From Saururus chinensis (lineage: Eukaryota; Streptophyta; Magnoliopsida; Piperales; Saururaceae), in assembly GCA_035235625.1 (NCBI GenBank), contig CP141141.1, forward strand, positions 10,103,968 through 10,167,967: 64,000 nucleotides of DNA. Direction: 5' to 3'. Each line of letters begins with the position of its first letter. Within the stretch, counting starts at the first letter, position 1. Made by a program: the position numbers and the translations under genes. This document shows positions 12,096 to 23,830 of this stretch, piece by piece. Under the pieces are notes generated by a model. That model was given only the letters and a program-made list of their open reading frames with translations, was not told the DNA's origin and did no database searches.

Positions 12096-13090
12096 CTTTT
12101 GTGTATATGCTCATATGATTTGTTACATGTATTATGTAGAGAAAAGGGAGCCCAAAGTTGGCTCCCCAAAAAAGAATAAGGGTCCCAATGTTGAATGAAT
12201 CGTTATCACTGGATTCCTCAAAAAAATTAACGAGGAAGTGGTTCAAGCCTGGGGGGAGGAAGTGGTGCATGCTCGAAGGAGGAAGTGGTGCAAGCTTGGG
12301 CAGAAGTGGTGCCACCAAAGAAAATGAAGCTAAAGATAAAGAAACAAAAATGCTTCAAATGTTGGCCCCATCACATCCATGCTACCACCTGTACCTAAGA
12401 GGACTAGGTACATAGTGGCTAATCCACCAACGCATACAGCTAAGGTGGAGGTAGCCAAGGAGAACACAACCATGGTGGAGGTTGCCAAGGAGGATCCAGC
12501 CCCGACTAAGGCTGCCAAGGAGAAGCCAGGTAAGAAGGTGTTAGGCTTGATTTGTACAAATATAATTAGCAGCTTCCTGGCCAAGAAGATTGGAAAGCCA
12601 ACTCGACTTGCAATGGAGGATGGCGAGGCTAGGCCAAGGGATGAAGTTTATTTGGCAATTTTCCCTACCATGTACATTATTCTTTTCCCTAAGGAATTTG
12701 ATGCAAAGTCTTCTACTACAACCCTTTAGTACTCAAATATTGCTTCCAACTCAGCCACTCTATCGGATACTCCTGATCTAGTTGATCACAAACTATTAGA
12801 GAGTATTAAAGCGTGATAGACATCAAAGAGCACACTGATAAAAAGCAAAAGGGCAAGGAGGAGGTTGCAGTGGTGTCACACAACTACCTTGACCTCCAAT
12901 ACATGTTCTACATGGAGATCTTACATAGAGAAGATTAGGAGATAATTAAGGAGTTTAAGGGCAATCCACACAAGCAATGGGTTATGACGAAGCTTCTCCA
13001 TACAGATTATGTGTCTTTCCTTCGTCAAGAGTGCATAACGAATGAGGTAATGATTAAGTCATAATTTTTTCATATTATCAACCACACGAA

Positions 13091-13130
13091 AGTTCACATA
13101 TTGTGTTTTGAATAACACAATATGTGAACT
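13091..13130. repeat. Perfect 17-bp inverted repeat (hairpin)
   Basis: The left arm 13091-13107 (AGTTCACATATTGTGTT) is the exact reverse complement of 13114-13130, with a 6-base loop. It contains the GTGTT...AACAC core of the element-wide palindrome. It sits in the second putative intron of the Ulp1-like remnant. No U tract follows, so it is not a terminator. Confidence 0.85.
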
Positions 13131-14089
13131 TACGCAACGGCCATCATCGGAGTTCACATTATTGATAACACAAAATTGCCACTTGTCGTGGTTTCAATAA
13201 CATGATAAGTTAAAAACCTGATTATCGTGTACTTAGGTGTTTGTATGTACACAACCAATTGTATGCCATGCTATCGCTTACACGATGGGTTAGCATGTCA
13301 TATTAGTATTTACACGATATATCGTATATCGTGTTATTACAAACACATGAATATTTTGTTGATGATATTAGGTCATAGATGTCTTCTGCTAGCTACCAGA
13401 TGAAGAAAATATGAGATATCCCAGCGTTTATCTAAACTGTTTTTTTGGGAAATTTGCCATCCAACACTACTACAACATAGGGACACGGCATGACAAGGTG
13501 GAGATGTATCATAAAATCGACAACAACTTCATGAAGTGGCTTAATGTAAACATTGAGAGTGCATTCATTCCAATATACATCACTAGTCATTTCTTTCTTC
13601 AAATTGCCCGATGTAGGGAGAAGAGGTTCAGGTTGTATAATCTACTAAAGGGTGACCACAATCACCACTTTGCCAAGGTTGACAAGGTTAAAAGTCATAT
13701 GTTGCCACAGTTAAGGAGAAAACCCTTCAAATAAAAGGTGTGATAAAGTGGCTAATGACGAAGATCCAAAAATGCCCATATCAATAGACGAATGAAGATT
13801 GTGGGGTATTCCTGATGTACTATGTCGCGAAGCTGGCTGCATGAGTCCTTTAACTAGATTTTACCCAAACAAATATCACTATGTTGGTCAGGTTGCAGAT
13901 ATGTGCGACAATTCTCCATGTTCGAATTGATTAGGAATTCGATCCTTCCTCTAAGGAGTTGTAGTAGTGTGTTGTTTTCCACTCTTACATGTACAATTGG
14001 TGACAAGATAATTATTGTTTTACTTTCATTGGAATGCATTTTTTTAATCATGTAATAATTAATACGTCTTTTGAATTAACAAGACATGC

Positions 14090-14712
14090 ACTCAAGATAA
14101 GTTGTGTAATTTTCCAACAAATCTCACCGATAACATGAAATCAAGTCAGGTCTTGTAATTGCATATTATAGATTGTGTTATCAACAACACACCCATTGGA
14201 TAGGTCGTGTCATTGACAATATGGAGTCAAATTTGGTTGTGTAATTGTGTGTTTCAGATCATGTTATCAACAACACGCCCATTAGGTAGGTCATGTCATT
14301 GATAACATGGAGTCAAGTTAAGTCATAGAATTGTGTTTTAGAGATCGCATTATCAACAACATGTCCATTGGGTAGGTCATGTTACTGACAACATGAAGTC
14401 AAGTTGGTCGTGCAATTGAGTGTTATAAATCATGTTATCAACAACATGGCCATTGGGTAAGTCGTGTCACCAATAACACAAAGTCAAGTTATGTTGTGTA
14501 ATTGCGGGTTACAGATCGTGTTATCAAAACCACGCCCACTAGGTAAGTCATGTCACTGATAACACGAAGTCAAGTAAGGTCGTGTAATTGCATATTACAA
14601 ATCGTGTTATCAATAACCTACCCACCAGGTAAGTCATGTCAATGATAACATGAAGTCAAGTTAGGTCATGTAATTGCATGTTACAAATCGTGGTATCAAC
14701 AAATTTCATGTG
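14090..14712. repeat. 86-bp tandem repeat, about 7 units
   Basis: The landmark CGTGTTATCAACAACACGCC recurs at about 14174, 14260, 14346, 14431, 14517, 14603 and 14689, a spacing of 85-86 bp. Each unit holds two copies of the palindromic motif, one as GTGTTATCAACAACAC and one as GTGTCATTGATAACAC, plus TGAAGTCAAGTTAGGTCGTGTAATTGC-like filler. Units diverge by several per cent, so the array is not recent. It lies between the converging Ulp1 and MURA remnants. Confidence 0.9.
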
Positions 14713-15595
14713 TAGCAAAATAGATGTGCAAAGCAAAAAAATAATTGGCAAACAAACTTTCTCTGTCATTATTGTGAGTGGATGAGTACATTGTCTAAAT
14801 ATGAAAAAAAAAATACATAAGTAGACCAAAAAAGTAAAAAAGTTACAAAATACATAAATGAAAGTAGATCATCGTACATCATTTGTCTACAAGAGCAAAA
14901 CCTAGCGAGTCACCAGAAAAAAATGCTTATAGACATTTGAGACATTAAAATAATGCTAGATTATGACTCATCTGCATCCGAGGTGGATGAGAAGAGCAGT
15001 GCGTACGATTAATAGCGTGAATTAGAAATTTGATTTGACAATACACACCATTAATCTTTGACATCTACCTTCTCATCTGCCTAGAAGGTGTACAAGTCAT
15101 TGTCAGGCATTATTTAAATGTCTCCATGCCTACCGCATTTTTTCCAGAAGGCTCACCAGGTCATGCTCATGGAGACGGATGGTGTGTGATTCATCCATTG
15201 ACAGTCACCCATTGGCAATCAAATATCATCATTCATCGTGAACCATTCACTGATCGATAATTAGGTCATCAATAGTAGCATATGTTGTTGTCAGGCACCC
15301 ACCTCTATCCATGTTCCTTAGGCAGGTAGGAGGTGGGTGTTGAATGGTCATTTGATGAAATTTCTGCGGATTTATATTTTTTGAGATGAAACCGGAGGTG
15401 AAGTAAAGTCTGCATTGGAAAATGGCATGCCGCTTTGGTATTTTACACTGAAAATTAGTTTGATACATTGAAAATTGGTGTGACTCTTTGAAAATTGGCA
15501 TGACGCATTGGTTTGCTTCACCATAAATTAGTTTGTCTCACCGATATTTTGTGTGACTTCAAAAATTGGCAATGTGTTAGAATTTGGGATAATGT
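14713..15595. other. Non-coding spacer in the MULE region
   Basis: No coding pattern is seen. A short block near 15460-15560 repeats GAAAATTGG-type phrases (TGAAAATTAGTTTGA, TGAAAATTGGTGTGA, TGAAAATTGGCATGA), a weak ~25-bp repeat. Confidence 0.5.
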
Positions 15596-15880
15596 AGTTA
15601 ATGCTTTGGTGTGTCATCGATAACACGAAGTACAATTATCATGTAGTTGGTAATACATAGTGAAGAAAAAAATTTGTAATCCCTTTGATTGTGTTTTCGA
15701 TTAACATGATATGTATATAGAAGACAATATTAGCAATAAATAGATGAACATATCATGTTATTAACATCACAAACTTCATTATGATCATGTTATCGAAAAC
15801 ATGATCTCATACAATATCGTATATGGTAACACGACATTCATTAAAAAATGTGTTTCTAAGAATACGACGATAAAACTACA
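15596..15880. repeat. Cluster of dispersed palindrome motifs
   Basis: Copies or half-copies occur at about 15608 (GTGTCATCGATAACACG), 15703 (GTGTTTTCGATTAACAT), 15756 (CATGTTATTAACATC), 15788 (CATGTTATCGAAAACATG) and 15826 (GGTAACACG). They are not in tandem register, unlike the 86-bp array, which argues that the motif itself is what is kept. Confidence 0.7.
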
Positions 15881-16249
15881 ATTCTTCTAATCAGTTAAAG
15901 AAAAGGGGTGGAAAAGGTGACCCCGATCGATGTTCCTCATCCTTATGTCATTTTTCTACTCTTTTATTTGCCCTCATTCAACTTGTACTTGGACCAACAG
16001 CCACATTTGGAGGATCATTTGTGCATTGCTACAACATTTGCGATTGTGACCCAACTGCCCACATGATCCACATTTGCATAGGGCTTTGACCTTGGGTTAT
16101 GACTCTATTCAGTTTTCCTTGGACACCCCCCACTACTTGAGTGGGATAGGTGGGTTGAATGTAGGCTTAACTCTAGTCGGTGTCCACTGATGCCTATCTG
16201 ATGTTGGGTATAATGACTCAATATGTCATTTTATAGGTTTCTATGGAGT

Positions 16250-18560
16250 GCCATTTTTTGAAGAAATCAGGCACATAAGTGTTTATGAACAATCACATAA
16301 AAGTGTTTATGAACAATTGTTGCAATTGCATGTTTACATGGTAGCCTCAAATGCTGAAACTTTCTGCATATGCAGCTACATTAAACCAGATTCACAACAT
16401 CATGTTTAGTGAATATTGTGTGAATAAGAACACAATAAGTGATATTATAGTGTTATAAAAAATATGACCGATCAACATATGCCTTGTGCTCACAATTATC
16501 ATTTATTTTAACTAACAAGCATACACATTATTGTTTATAACGTATGAACATACACACAATATTAATTGCATTGTACATGGTGATATAGCAAGTTAACCTG
16601 GAATTCATACATTGATATTGGCAATACATGTACATTCTTTGCTTCTTCTCTTCTGCTTTCTATGTGTTTACAAGAAAATGGGGTTACATCTTCAATCATA
16701 TTTTGTCCATTTGTCCAACATTTCTCAAAAAGTGTGGTTGTGTGCTCCCTTGTATGCTCAATTAACTGAGTAATAGGCATCTACTTGGCTTTTTTAGATT
16801 GCATTAGCACTTTCAGACTTGTTTGCGCTGAGTATTTCTATATCTTTTGCCTGAAAATGCAACATTGCTCAATGACACCTATCTCATTTAACCAAGCAAA
16901 TACTTCAGGATTATGTTCTTTGATGTTGTTCCTTGTGTTATCATACACATTATGTTTGAAAGCTTCAGCTGCCACATGGAGTTAGTTCTTTAGGTTGTTA
17001 TCTTTGAATATGTGTAGCATATTTATTGCCATGTAACATATGCAATATTTATCATGTGTAGAGGGAAAATACTGCTTAACAATATTTGCCAAGCCCTTCA
17101 TTCTATCGGAAATAATTGTATCTAAATCAGCTAGAGGATTAGACAATAGATAATTTCTAAGCAATTCAAGAAACTAGCTCCAAGTTTCTCATACTCATGA
17201 CCACTACAAATGTGACACATAACATATTATTGTTCTCGTCTAGTACAGTTGCTATCAATAGCTAAGTATGATACTTGCCATCAAGAAAATTGCATTTACA
17301 GTTAGTAATGGTGTGAGTGTTGTTCTAAAGGCTCTTGCAACCGGCCCAAATATCTAAAATATTCTTTTAAAATCATATCCCCCTATAGGTCTAGGAATTG
17401 ATCTGGTTGGAACTACTGCACTCCCTGGATTAATCTATTCTATCTGAATTTCATATGCAAAAAGTATGTGATAGGATTTGTCTAGGTCCCCGTCGATTAA
17501 ATCACACAATACTTTACTTGCATGACCGGATTTTAAGTAGTTAACATTAAAAAAGATAAAATGACAAATTAGTAGGTCTTGTTCCCGAGAACACAAAAAA
17601 TTTGTAGTTGTGTTTTTTGTAAAGCTGGATTTTGTAATCAGTGTGTTCATGTTTACATGATAGGTAAATAAGTCATGTTTTAAGAAAATGCAACCATAAT
17701 AGCCTCATGTGGCTGATAACATGTCATATTCAAAAGTGTTTTCATAAACCCGATTATGCAAATATCATAAGTTTGCTTTACTTGCATGCCAGCATTTCTT
17801 GTAGTTCACAGTTATACTTCAATGCTTTGAAATATATTTTGCTATGCTTTTTGAGTCATGACAATTGAATTTTAAATAACCCATAAGATTTTCTCACAAT
17901 TTAAAGGTGCAATGTTAAAGGACGGACAGTTGACTTCCTTTGCACTCCACATAAATGGTTGGGCACTAATCTTATCACAATCACATGATCTCCTATGTTT
18001 GAAGCCATTATGTACCACTTCCAAGACTAGTCAGAGGATTTTGAGGCATGCATATTATTATTCTCATCCACAACTCTATATGTGAAATTCGCCTTTTGTT
18101 GCAAGGTTGATAAAAACTCTCTTAAAATGTACTAGGCTTAGGAAATGTGCAACCAATTAGAGTATATTCTAGTAGTCCTTTACTTGCAAATTATAAATCA
18201 TTACCTCACCCTTACCAATATTCGGTTCTAACAAGTTGAGAACATCGACTATCTCCCACTCTACCTTAGCCTCAACGTCAATATTACTGGGTAACTGGCT
18301 GTGCCTAAATTCTTCATGGTCAGACATACTTTCTATGTCATTTATGTCATTCTCATTCCATTGCTCATCACCTCATATTTCTTCAAGTTCTTAGACTTTG
18401 TAATTTTCAAGGTTGCATGGGGAATCATAGTTATCAAATGAAGTCCTTATGGCAACCATTGTCGGTGACATTTCTTCAAATCCAGTTTGATTGACTTTTG
18501 TAATAGGTTTTGTAGGCACTAGATTATTGTACATTGTGTGACATGGATTTGTTTAGTTGA
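16250..18560 (-). pseudogene. MuDR/MURA-type transposase remnant
   Basis: Minus strand, right to left. An acidic N-terminal part (about 18560-18250) precedes the remains of the DDE domain: FLDGKY and LLIATVLDENNNMLCVTFVVV near 17300-17190, then IISDRMKGLANIVKQYFPS and the HDKYC..Y block at 17020-17125, typical of MULE transposases. The C-terminal region 16562-16780 has PITQLIEHTREHTTTLFEK, then a block ending EFQVNLL. A SWIM zinc finger follows at 16330-16380 (CSC ... PCKHAIAT, pattern CxCxnCxH). Stops and frameshifts interrupt every part. MURA would cut and join element ends in the nucleus. It converges on the Ulp1-like remnant. Confidence 0.82.
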
Positions 18561-18599
18561 AATTTCTCGGTTCTCCCAATCTACAATGAATATCAACAC

Positions 18600-20600
18600 G
18601 TTAATCCATATGCGATATAACTCAACATTATGTATTCAATTACATGCTTACAAATTATATTGTGTTCCGATTGAGTTTATTTAAAAGCTAAGAGCAATTT
18701 TATCCTAAAGCAGGTAATATAATATTTTTAATTAAAAACTATAGAATTTAAATTATTATTTCTTCAATAATATGGAAAAAAAACTCTTATTTTTATATTT
18801 TTATTGGGTATAAGACACTCTATATTGAATATGTTTACTATTCTTTGGTGCTATGCCCATTTAAAAAATGTTTTAGTGATGTTCTGTTGTCCGTTTCAAA
18901 TTGTAATCACATAATAGATTCTTAGGCAATATATCACATTAACTTGGTAACGTCTCGTTGAACTCCAGGTTGCTCCATTAAACCAATTAAAATACCTTCA
19001 ATCCATATATACTGTTAGGGCGGCTTTGCTTTGGAGATGACCATTTTCATTGACTAGTAGGTTACTAAAAAACAAGTGACAAATACTCTAAAGACACATG
19101 AGTAATCATTAAGGCTGCTGATTGGGAGAAAAATATGGGGGGCCTTTGGGATTCCATATGCCCATCATAGCTACACGACTATCGATCAAGACAAGCAAGC
19201 AATTTTCCTTTTTACCGTTTAGGCCTGCATCAATTGAATCTAGGGGTGAGTTACACTTATCCACCTGATCTTTGTCAAAACTTGAGATGTAGCCTTTTAT
19301 CTTTCAAAAACTATATTAAAGCTAATTAATCTATATCAAAACTAGACGTGGACCATTTCAGTTTTAAAAAACTACACCCAAACTCCATTTATTTTATTCT
19401 TTGAAAAACACAAGAGTGAACTTTCTAGATTTTATGTGAACGTTAAAAAAAACAAGATTTGATAAGATTTTTCATGAATCTTGACATTTCCCAACATTTG
19501 CAATATGAAGAGTGCAACTAAAGACTAAACACTTTGGTAGATAATTTGTAAAAAATTTGGGCTTCAAAGGATAAGATTGTTAAACGTGTGGTTTTTTTGG
19601 CCTTTTCTACATACCAAAAATAAAGTTCCTCTATACCCCCTCCATCTAATAGTAATAGATATATATTTAAAAGAATAGGGATTTTTATTGAATAAGAAAA
19701 CCCACATCTAAAAGGGAAAATAAGCATTTAATGTAAAATGAGACAACATTAAACAGTGCGGTCTAGAATTGTGGGGTGTTTCATGTGGATTAAAAGCATT
19801 TTACTTATTACACTTGGGGATATAAGGTCGTCTTTAAAAAGAAAAATGCTTCCATGACGTGTGGGCCCTACACATCAACGGTTTGAAAATGATGAAGTCA
19901 GCTTTTGACATGTGTTTTTGCACGTCATAATAGCACTACTCCTTTAAAAAGGATAAAAAAGACTATCATATAAGAAGTGGCCATTGCTAGTATAAAAGTC
20001 ATCTCATGCATGTCATTCGTTGCATTGAATCTGGTAATAACTTAGAGCGCAAGTCAAGTTTAAAAGAGATGTACATACCAATCATTTTATGTAAGAGCTC
20101 TTCAATAACTATAATGAGGTACTTATATGTAAGTGTTATATTTAAGTGAGATGAGTAGGACCTCTTGTTTGGGTAGATTCTTAGTTCCAACCTTAAGTAT
20201 CTTGGACCATCATTTCAATCTTCACTTTTTATGCTTGCAAGCATTAATACCATATCAATCTTCACTTTTAATAAGGATTTATTGGTCATGTCATCACATT
20301 GAGGACTGCAACCAAGTTAGATAAGTAAGTCTTATCATATTCTTGAATTTTTAAGTCTTTTTATAAATAAAATAGTAGAAATAAATTTTTTAAATTTTTT
20401 CAAGCATTCGATAAGTTATCCTAGGGTATGAGCTAACAATTTTCAAATATACGTGTATTAAATTAATGTACATTAATATTCCAAATCAAATTATATATCA
20501 AATTACATAAAGTATTTCTTGATATATGTCTGAATATTTTGATATATACAAACATAAATAAATTGGCACTCACGTACTTAAAATAATTTACCTTAAAGTA
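18600..20600. other. AT-rich stretch, nothing recognised
   Basis: No domain, LTR end or tandem array was seen. Short open frames on both strands are unremarkable for the base composition. Confidence 0.5.
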
Positions 20601-23000
20601 AGAAGTCATTAAACATTCCAAGTTGCTTAGCAGCATCGTCTTTGTCGCACAACTAAGGTCCTAAAGTTACTTGAACCCTATAAAGAACCTACATCACACG
20701 GATGTTGAATATATTCGTATACTCGTATACTCAGTATGATGGCTAAACAAGTACTATATAATAACAATATACATAATTACACTATATCATCACAAGATCA
20801 ACAACTATCATAACTAATAACATCATCATCACACATAGTGGAATAAGCATTATATTTATTAGTACATTTCACATGATTTCACAATCAGAAGTCTTCAACC
20901 TCATAAGTGCAAGTCAAAAGTTCTTTATATCATGGTAGCCACATCTAAGAGAACAGTTTAGCCTCACTAAACCCAGACCATGAATTACTCACATTCAAAC
21001 TTCATGTATTCTGAAATTTGTCTGCCTCATCCATGTTATGAAACTAAGTCCCACACAAGGGCTCATGGACCTAAGTGAATGAACTTTTAAATTTCATGAT
21101 CATCAAAACTTCTTATATTGTATAGCGTGAGAAGCCCGTTTTTAGAGAGCTCAAAACTTCTTATATTTTAAACACAAGTGCCAGGCCTGAGAAGCCCGTT
21201 TTTAGAGAGCCAAAAGACCTTGGTCTTTTTTTATAATAAACCCTTCTGTCAACACGATTAAAGACTCACTTCAAAAGCTAATGTACTGAGGGTTCTTCCA
21301 TGTCATACGCCAAAAAACATTAGTTTTGGGGATGCAATCCATTATAAGGATATTCATACACAAGAGTACAAACATCCAAACATAATTCATCACATCATCA
21401 TAGATACTACAATTCATACATGCTATTACTTCTTATAATAGTAGTCTCATGTTCATAGCAATTCTTTCTAAAAATACCTAAAACTGACTTACCATCGATG
21501 GACTCATCGACGTATCGACTAACTCACCAATGACCATTGGTAACTCATTGACATGTCAAACCCTTACCGATAGTAAAATGACAAAGTAACCATTCTCATC
21601 GACACCTCATCAATGCGTCGACCTCATTACCAGTGACCCATCGGTGGCACACCAACGTGTCAATGCTCATCGATATCAAAACTATGATCTTCTTTGTTGC
21701 ATAGGCAACATCATTGACGTGTCGATGGACATGCCGATGGTTAGGAAGAAATGATAGAAACTGTCCCAACTTCCCAAAATTACTCCATATCATGACATAA
21801 CATAATCTTTCCCACATATAACCTTCCTATAATGATAAATTATGATTTTTACTATCAATTGATCATTAAACATTGGAATAACATATTATCTTAACATAAT
21901 CACGACAAAATCTCATAATTTTCCTTTACATGCTTTCATATCATGCAAGTAATCAAAGTATATCTCTTACAGTCACTTCAAAACTAGAGCATGGAATCAA
22001 TGTTTACAATCCAACATAAAATCATGTTTTCTCAACATCACCATGACATGAATTCAAAATATTTTTATTTTTATTTATTCATTCAAATCATACATGCATA
22101 TTTCATGTTAAATCATAGTAACAACGTTAGCAATCTGACCAATTTCACAGTGTTAAAATCCTCCCTTACACGCAATGTCAACTAATCCACATTGAAATAT
22201 ACATTATCGATTGATTTCTCTTAATTTGGAGAGCCCTAGATCTTCTCCTTCTTCATTTAGAGAGGTTTTTCCAAAAAAAAAAATAGAATTCAAAGGTTTT
22301 AAAAGTCACTTATAAGGGAAAGAGAACGAAATTCTTGTTTAAAACTATCAATCTAGGTAATTTTTTAGCCAAACAACAAAACTACCCCAACCATCAACAA
22401 AGTTCAATAAGTCCCAATTTCTGATGGTCATAACTTCCTCATACAAACTCCGATTAAAGCGTTCTTCTGGAGTTATAAAAATATTTATGTATACTTTTTA
22501 ACTCCAAAATTTCTAATGAATACTCATCATGTATAAAAATTTATAATTTTAAGAATGACTAAGGGCGTATGCAAGTCATGACTACATCTCAGGTCCAACT
22601 TTAGACAATCATAACTTCTTCATCTAAACTATGATTCATGCATTCTTAGAGGTATTTTATTTCGAAGCTATGCCTATCTAGTTTCTATCTTTAAAGTTTC
22701 ACTTTAAAATTCAAACCAAAAGATAAGTTATTTTATAGAGAACGCTCAATGGTCAAATTCACTAATTTCTACATATACCTAAAACTTGTTTGATGATCAT
22801 CTATCATAACTTCCTCATTTGAGTTTCAATTCTTGCACTCTTCGTAGGTCTATAAAGTTCTTTATGTCCAACATTCAATAGTAAAGTTTCATATCCAAAC
22901 TCCATGTATGGAATAAGTTATTATACTAAGAAGACGTAAAGGTCAAACTTACTTATTCCCAAGTAGCTAAGTATAGGGAATTTAGAAAATTCTCGAGTGA
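20600..23000 (-). mobile_element. Old gypsy LTR fragment, minus strand
   Basis: The reverse complement of about 21490-23000 can be aligned by eye with 57357-58830. Shared blocks include the start (GAATTTTCTAAATTCC then GACCTTTACGTCTTCTT), the 22610-22740 stretch against 57600-57760, the phrase GGAGAGCCCTAGATCTTCTCC (22231) against CTCTCCAAATCAAGAAG-type sequence near 58110, and a CATCGATG-rich block (21490-21740 against 58560-58800). These two and the LTR at 59669 share the U3 beginning, so this is a diverged Tekay-like LTR. The left limit is uncertain. A 23-bp sequence (21128-21150) recurs exactly 60 bp later. Confidence 0.6.
21128..21210. repeat. Two-copy 60-bp repeat
   Basis: TGAGAAGCCCGTTTTTAGAG plus AGC occurs at 21128-21150 and again at 21188-21210, with partly similar sequence in between. 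It lies inside the old LTR fragment. Confidence 0.85.
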
Positions 23001-23830
23001 TATGTTTCCTATGATGGCTCAATGGTGAACAAGAACTAAAGCAAAAAAAAATTGATGGGAGTAGAGGAATAAACATCATAGGGCTTGGCAGACAAAAACA
23101 TGTTAGATGTGATACCATGGAGTCTAACCCATCGTCCATTAATGTTAAAATTCATGATTACCAAGTTGAAATTCCAGAGAACGTCCCCAAGTTCCTGCAT
23201 CCACTAGATACCCAATACCATTTCGGTGCCTTCGGTCAAGAGAATATGCAAGTCCAATGTGAATGTGTGTCCTTAAATAGTTAGCTGAGTGCAGGTACAA
23301 ACTCCCTTGCTGTGTAGAGCTTACCATCTCTACTTTGTAGATCAAAACAAGTAGACCCAGTTTCTGAGAAGCTGACGTGTCAAGCTACTTTATCATTGAT
23401 AAAGTTGTGAGTAGAGATATTGTTGATCAAGACAACAACCTACTAGCATTTGAGCTGCCCCTGAACACGCATGGTCTAGGGGATGAAAATGTGAGAGAAG
23501 CTAATGTAGACCAATGGTCTACATAGGCTCAATTAAAAATAAAAAGAAAACTGAAAATGATTGCAGATAAAATTAAAGCAAGCTAACTTTCTGATTTTTT
23601 GATTCTCTGCCTTAGAATGGGCTAACACATAAAATTTATAAAAAAATTAAACTAGTAGTCCCACTAAAAGAAGGTAAACAAGACTAATCCTAACCAAAGT
23701 GGGAAATATGCTAATCTAGGAAGGTAAAATCAATAAGGTACTAAAATCCTAGTATAATTAGGAATATAACAAAAGCACGTATGGAGATTTCAATCCCAAT
23801 GTCTTCTCCCATGTTTTGTGTTATTGCTTC
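23001..23830. other. Non-coding stretch between LTR fragments
   Basis: No recognised gene. The segment 23100-23480 is less AT-rich than its surroundings and could be a scrap of an older transcript or element, but no domain is visible on either strand. Confidence 0.4.

Larger units (their letters stand above)
11627..13844 (+). pseudogene. Ulp1-like (C48) cysteine peptidase remnant
   Basis: Lys-rich N-terminal part with a repeated VAKE-type unit (12379-12560: KVEVAKE, MVEVAKE, TKAAKE), then a peptidase-like domain. The C-terminal block 13788-13841 reads TNEDCGVFLMYYVAKLAA, matching the Ulp1 catalytic-Cys signature (DCG); Cys is at 13800-13802. Upstream, 13411-13734 contains NNFMKWLNVNIESAFIPIYITSHFFLQIA, where family members have the His-Trp of the catalytic triad; here it is His-Phe. 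Stops and frame changes occur. Plausible introns with GT..AG ends span 11870-12139 and 13047-13374, both filled with the palindromic repeats. In host cells Ulp1 enzymes remove SUMO; transposon copies have unknown roles. Confidence 0.6.
11600..18600. mobile_element. Degenerate Mutator-like element region with Ulp1 and MURA remnants
   Basis: Two converging coding remnants, a Ulp1-type peptidase (+) on the left and a MuDR-type transposase (-) on the right, share one distinctive non-coding signature: repeated copies of a near-palindrome close to CGTGTTATCGATAACACG, seen from about 11.87 to 17.75 kb and not elsewhere in the window. Known plant MULEs (KIU/VANDAL types) carry Ulp1-like genes next to MURA, which supports a single element. 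Terminal inverted repeats and the 9-bp target duplication were not found, so the limits are approximate. It abuts the truncated gypsy pol on the left. Confidence 0.65.
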
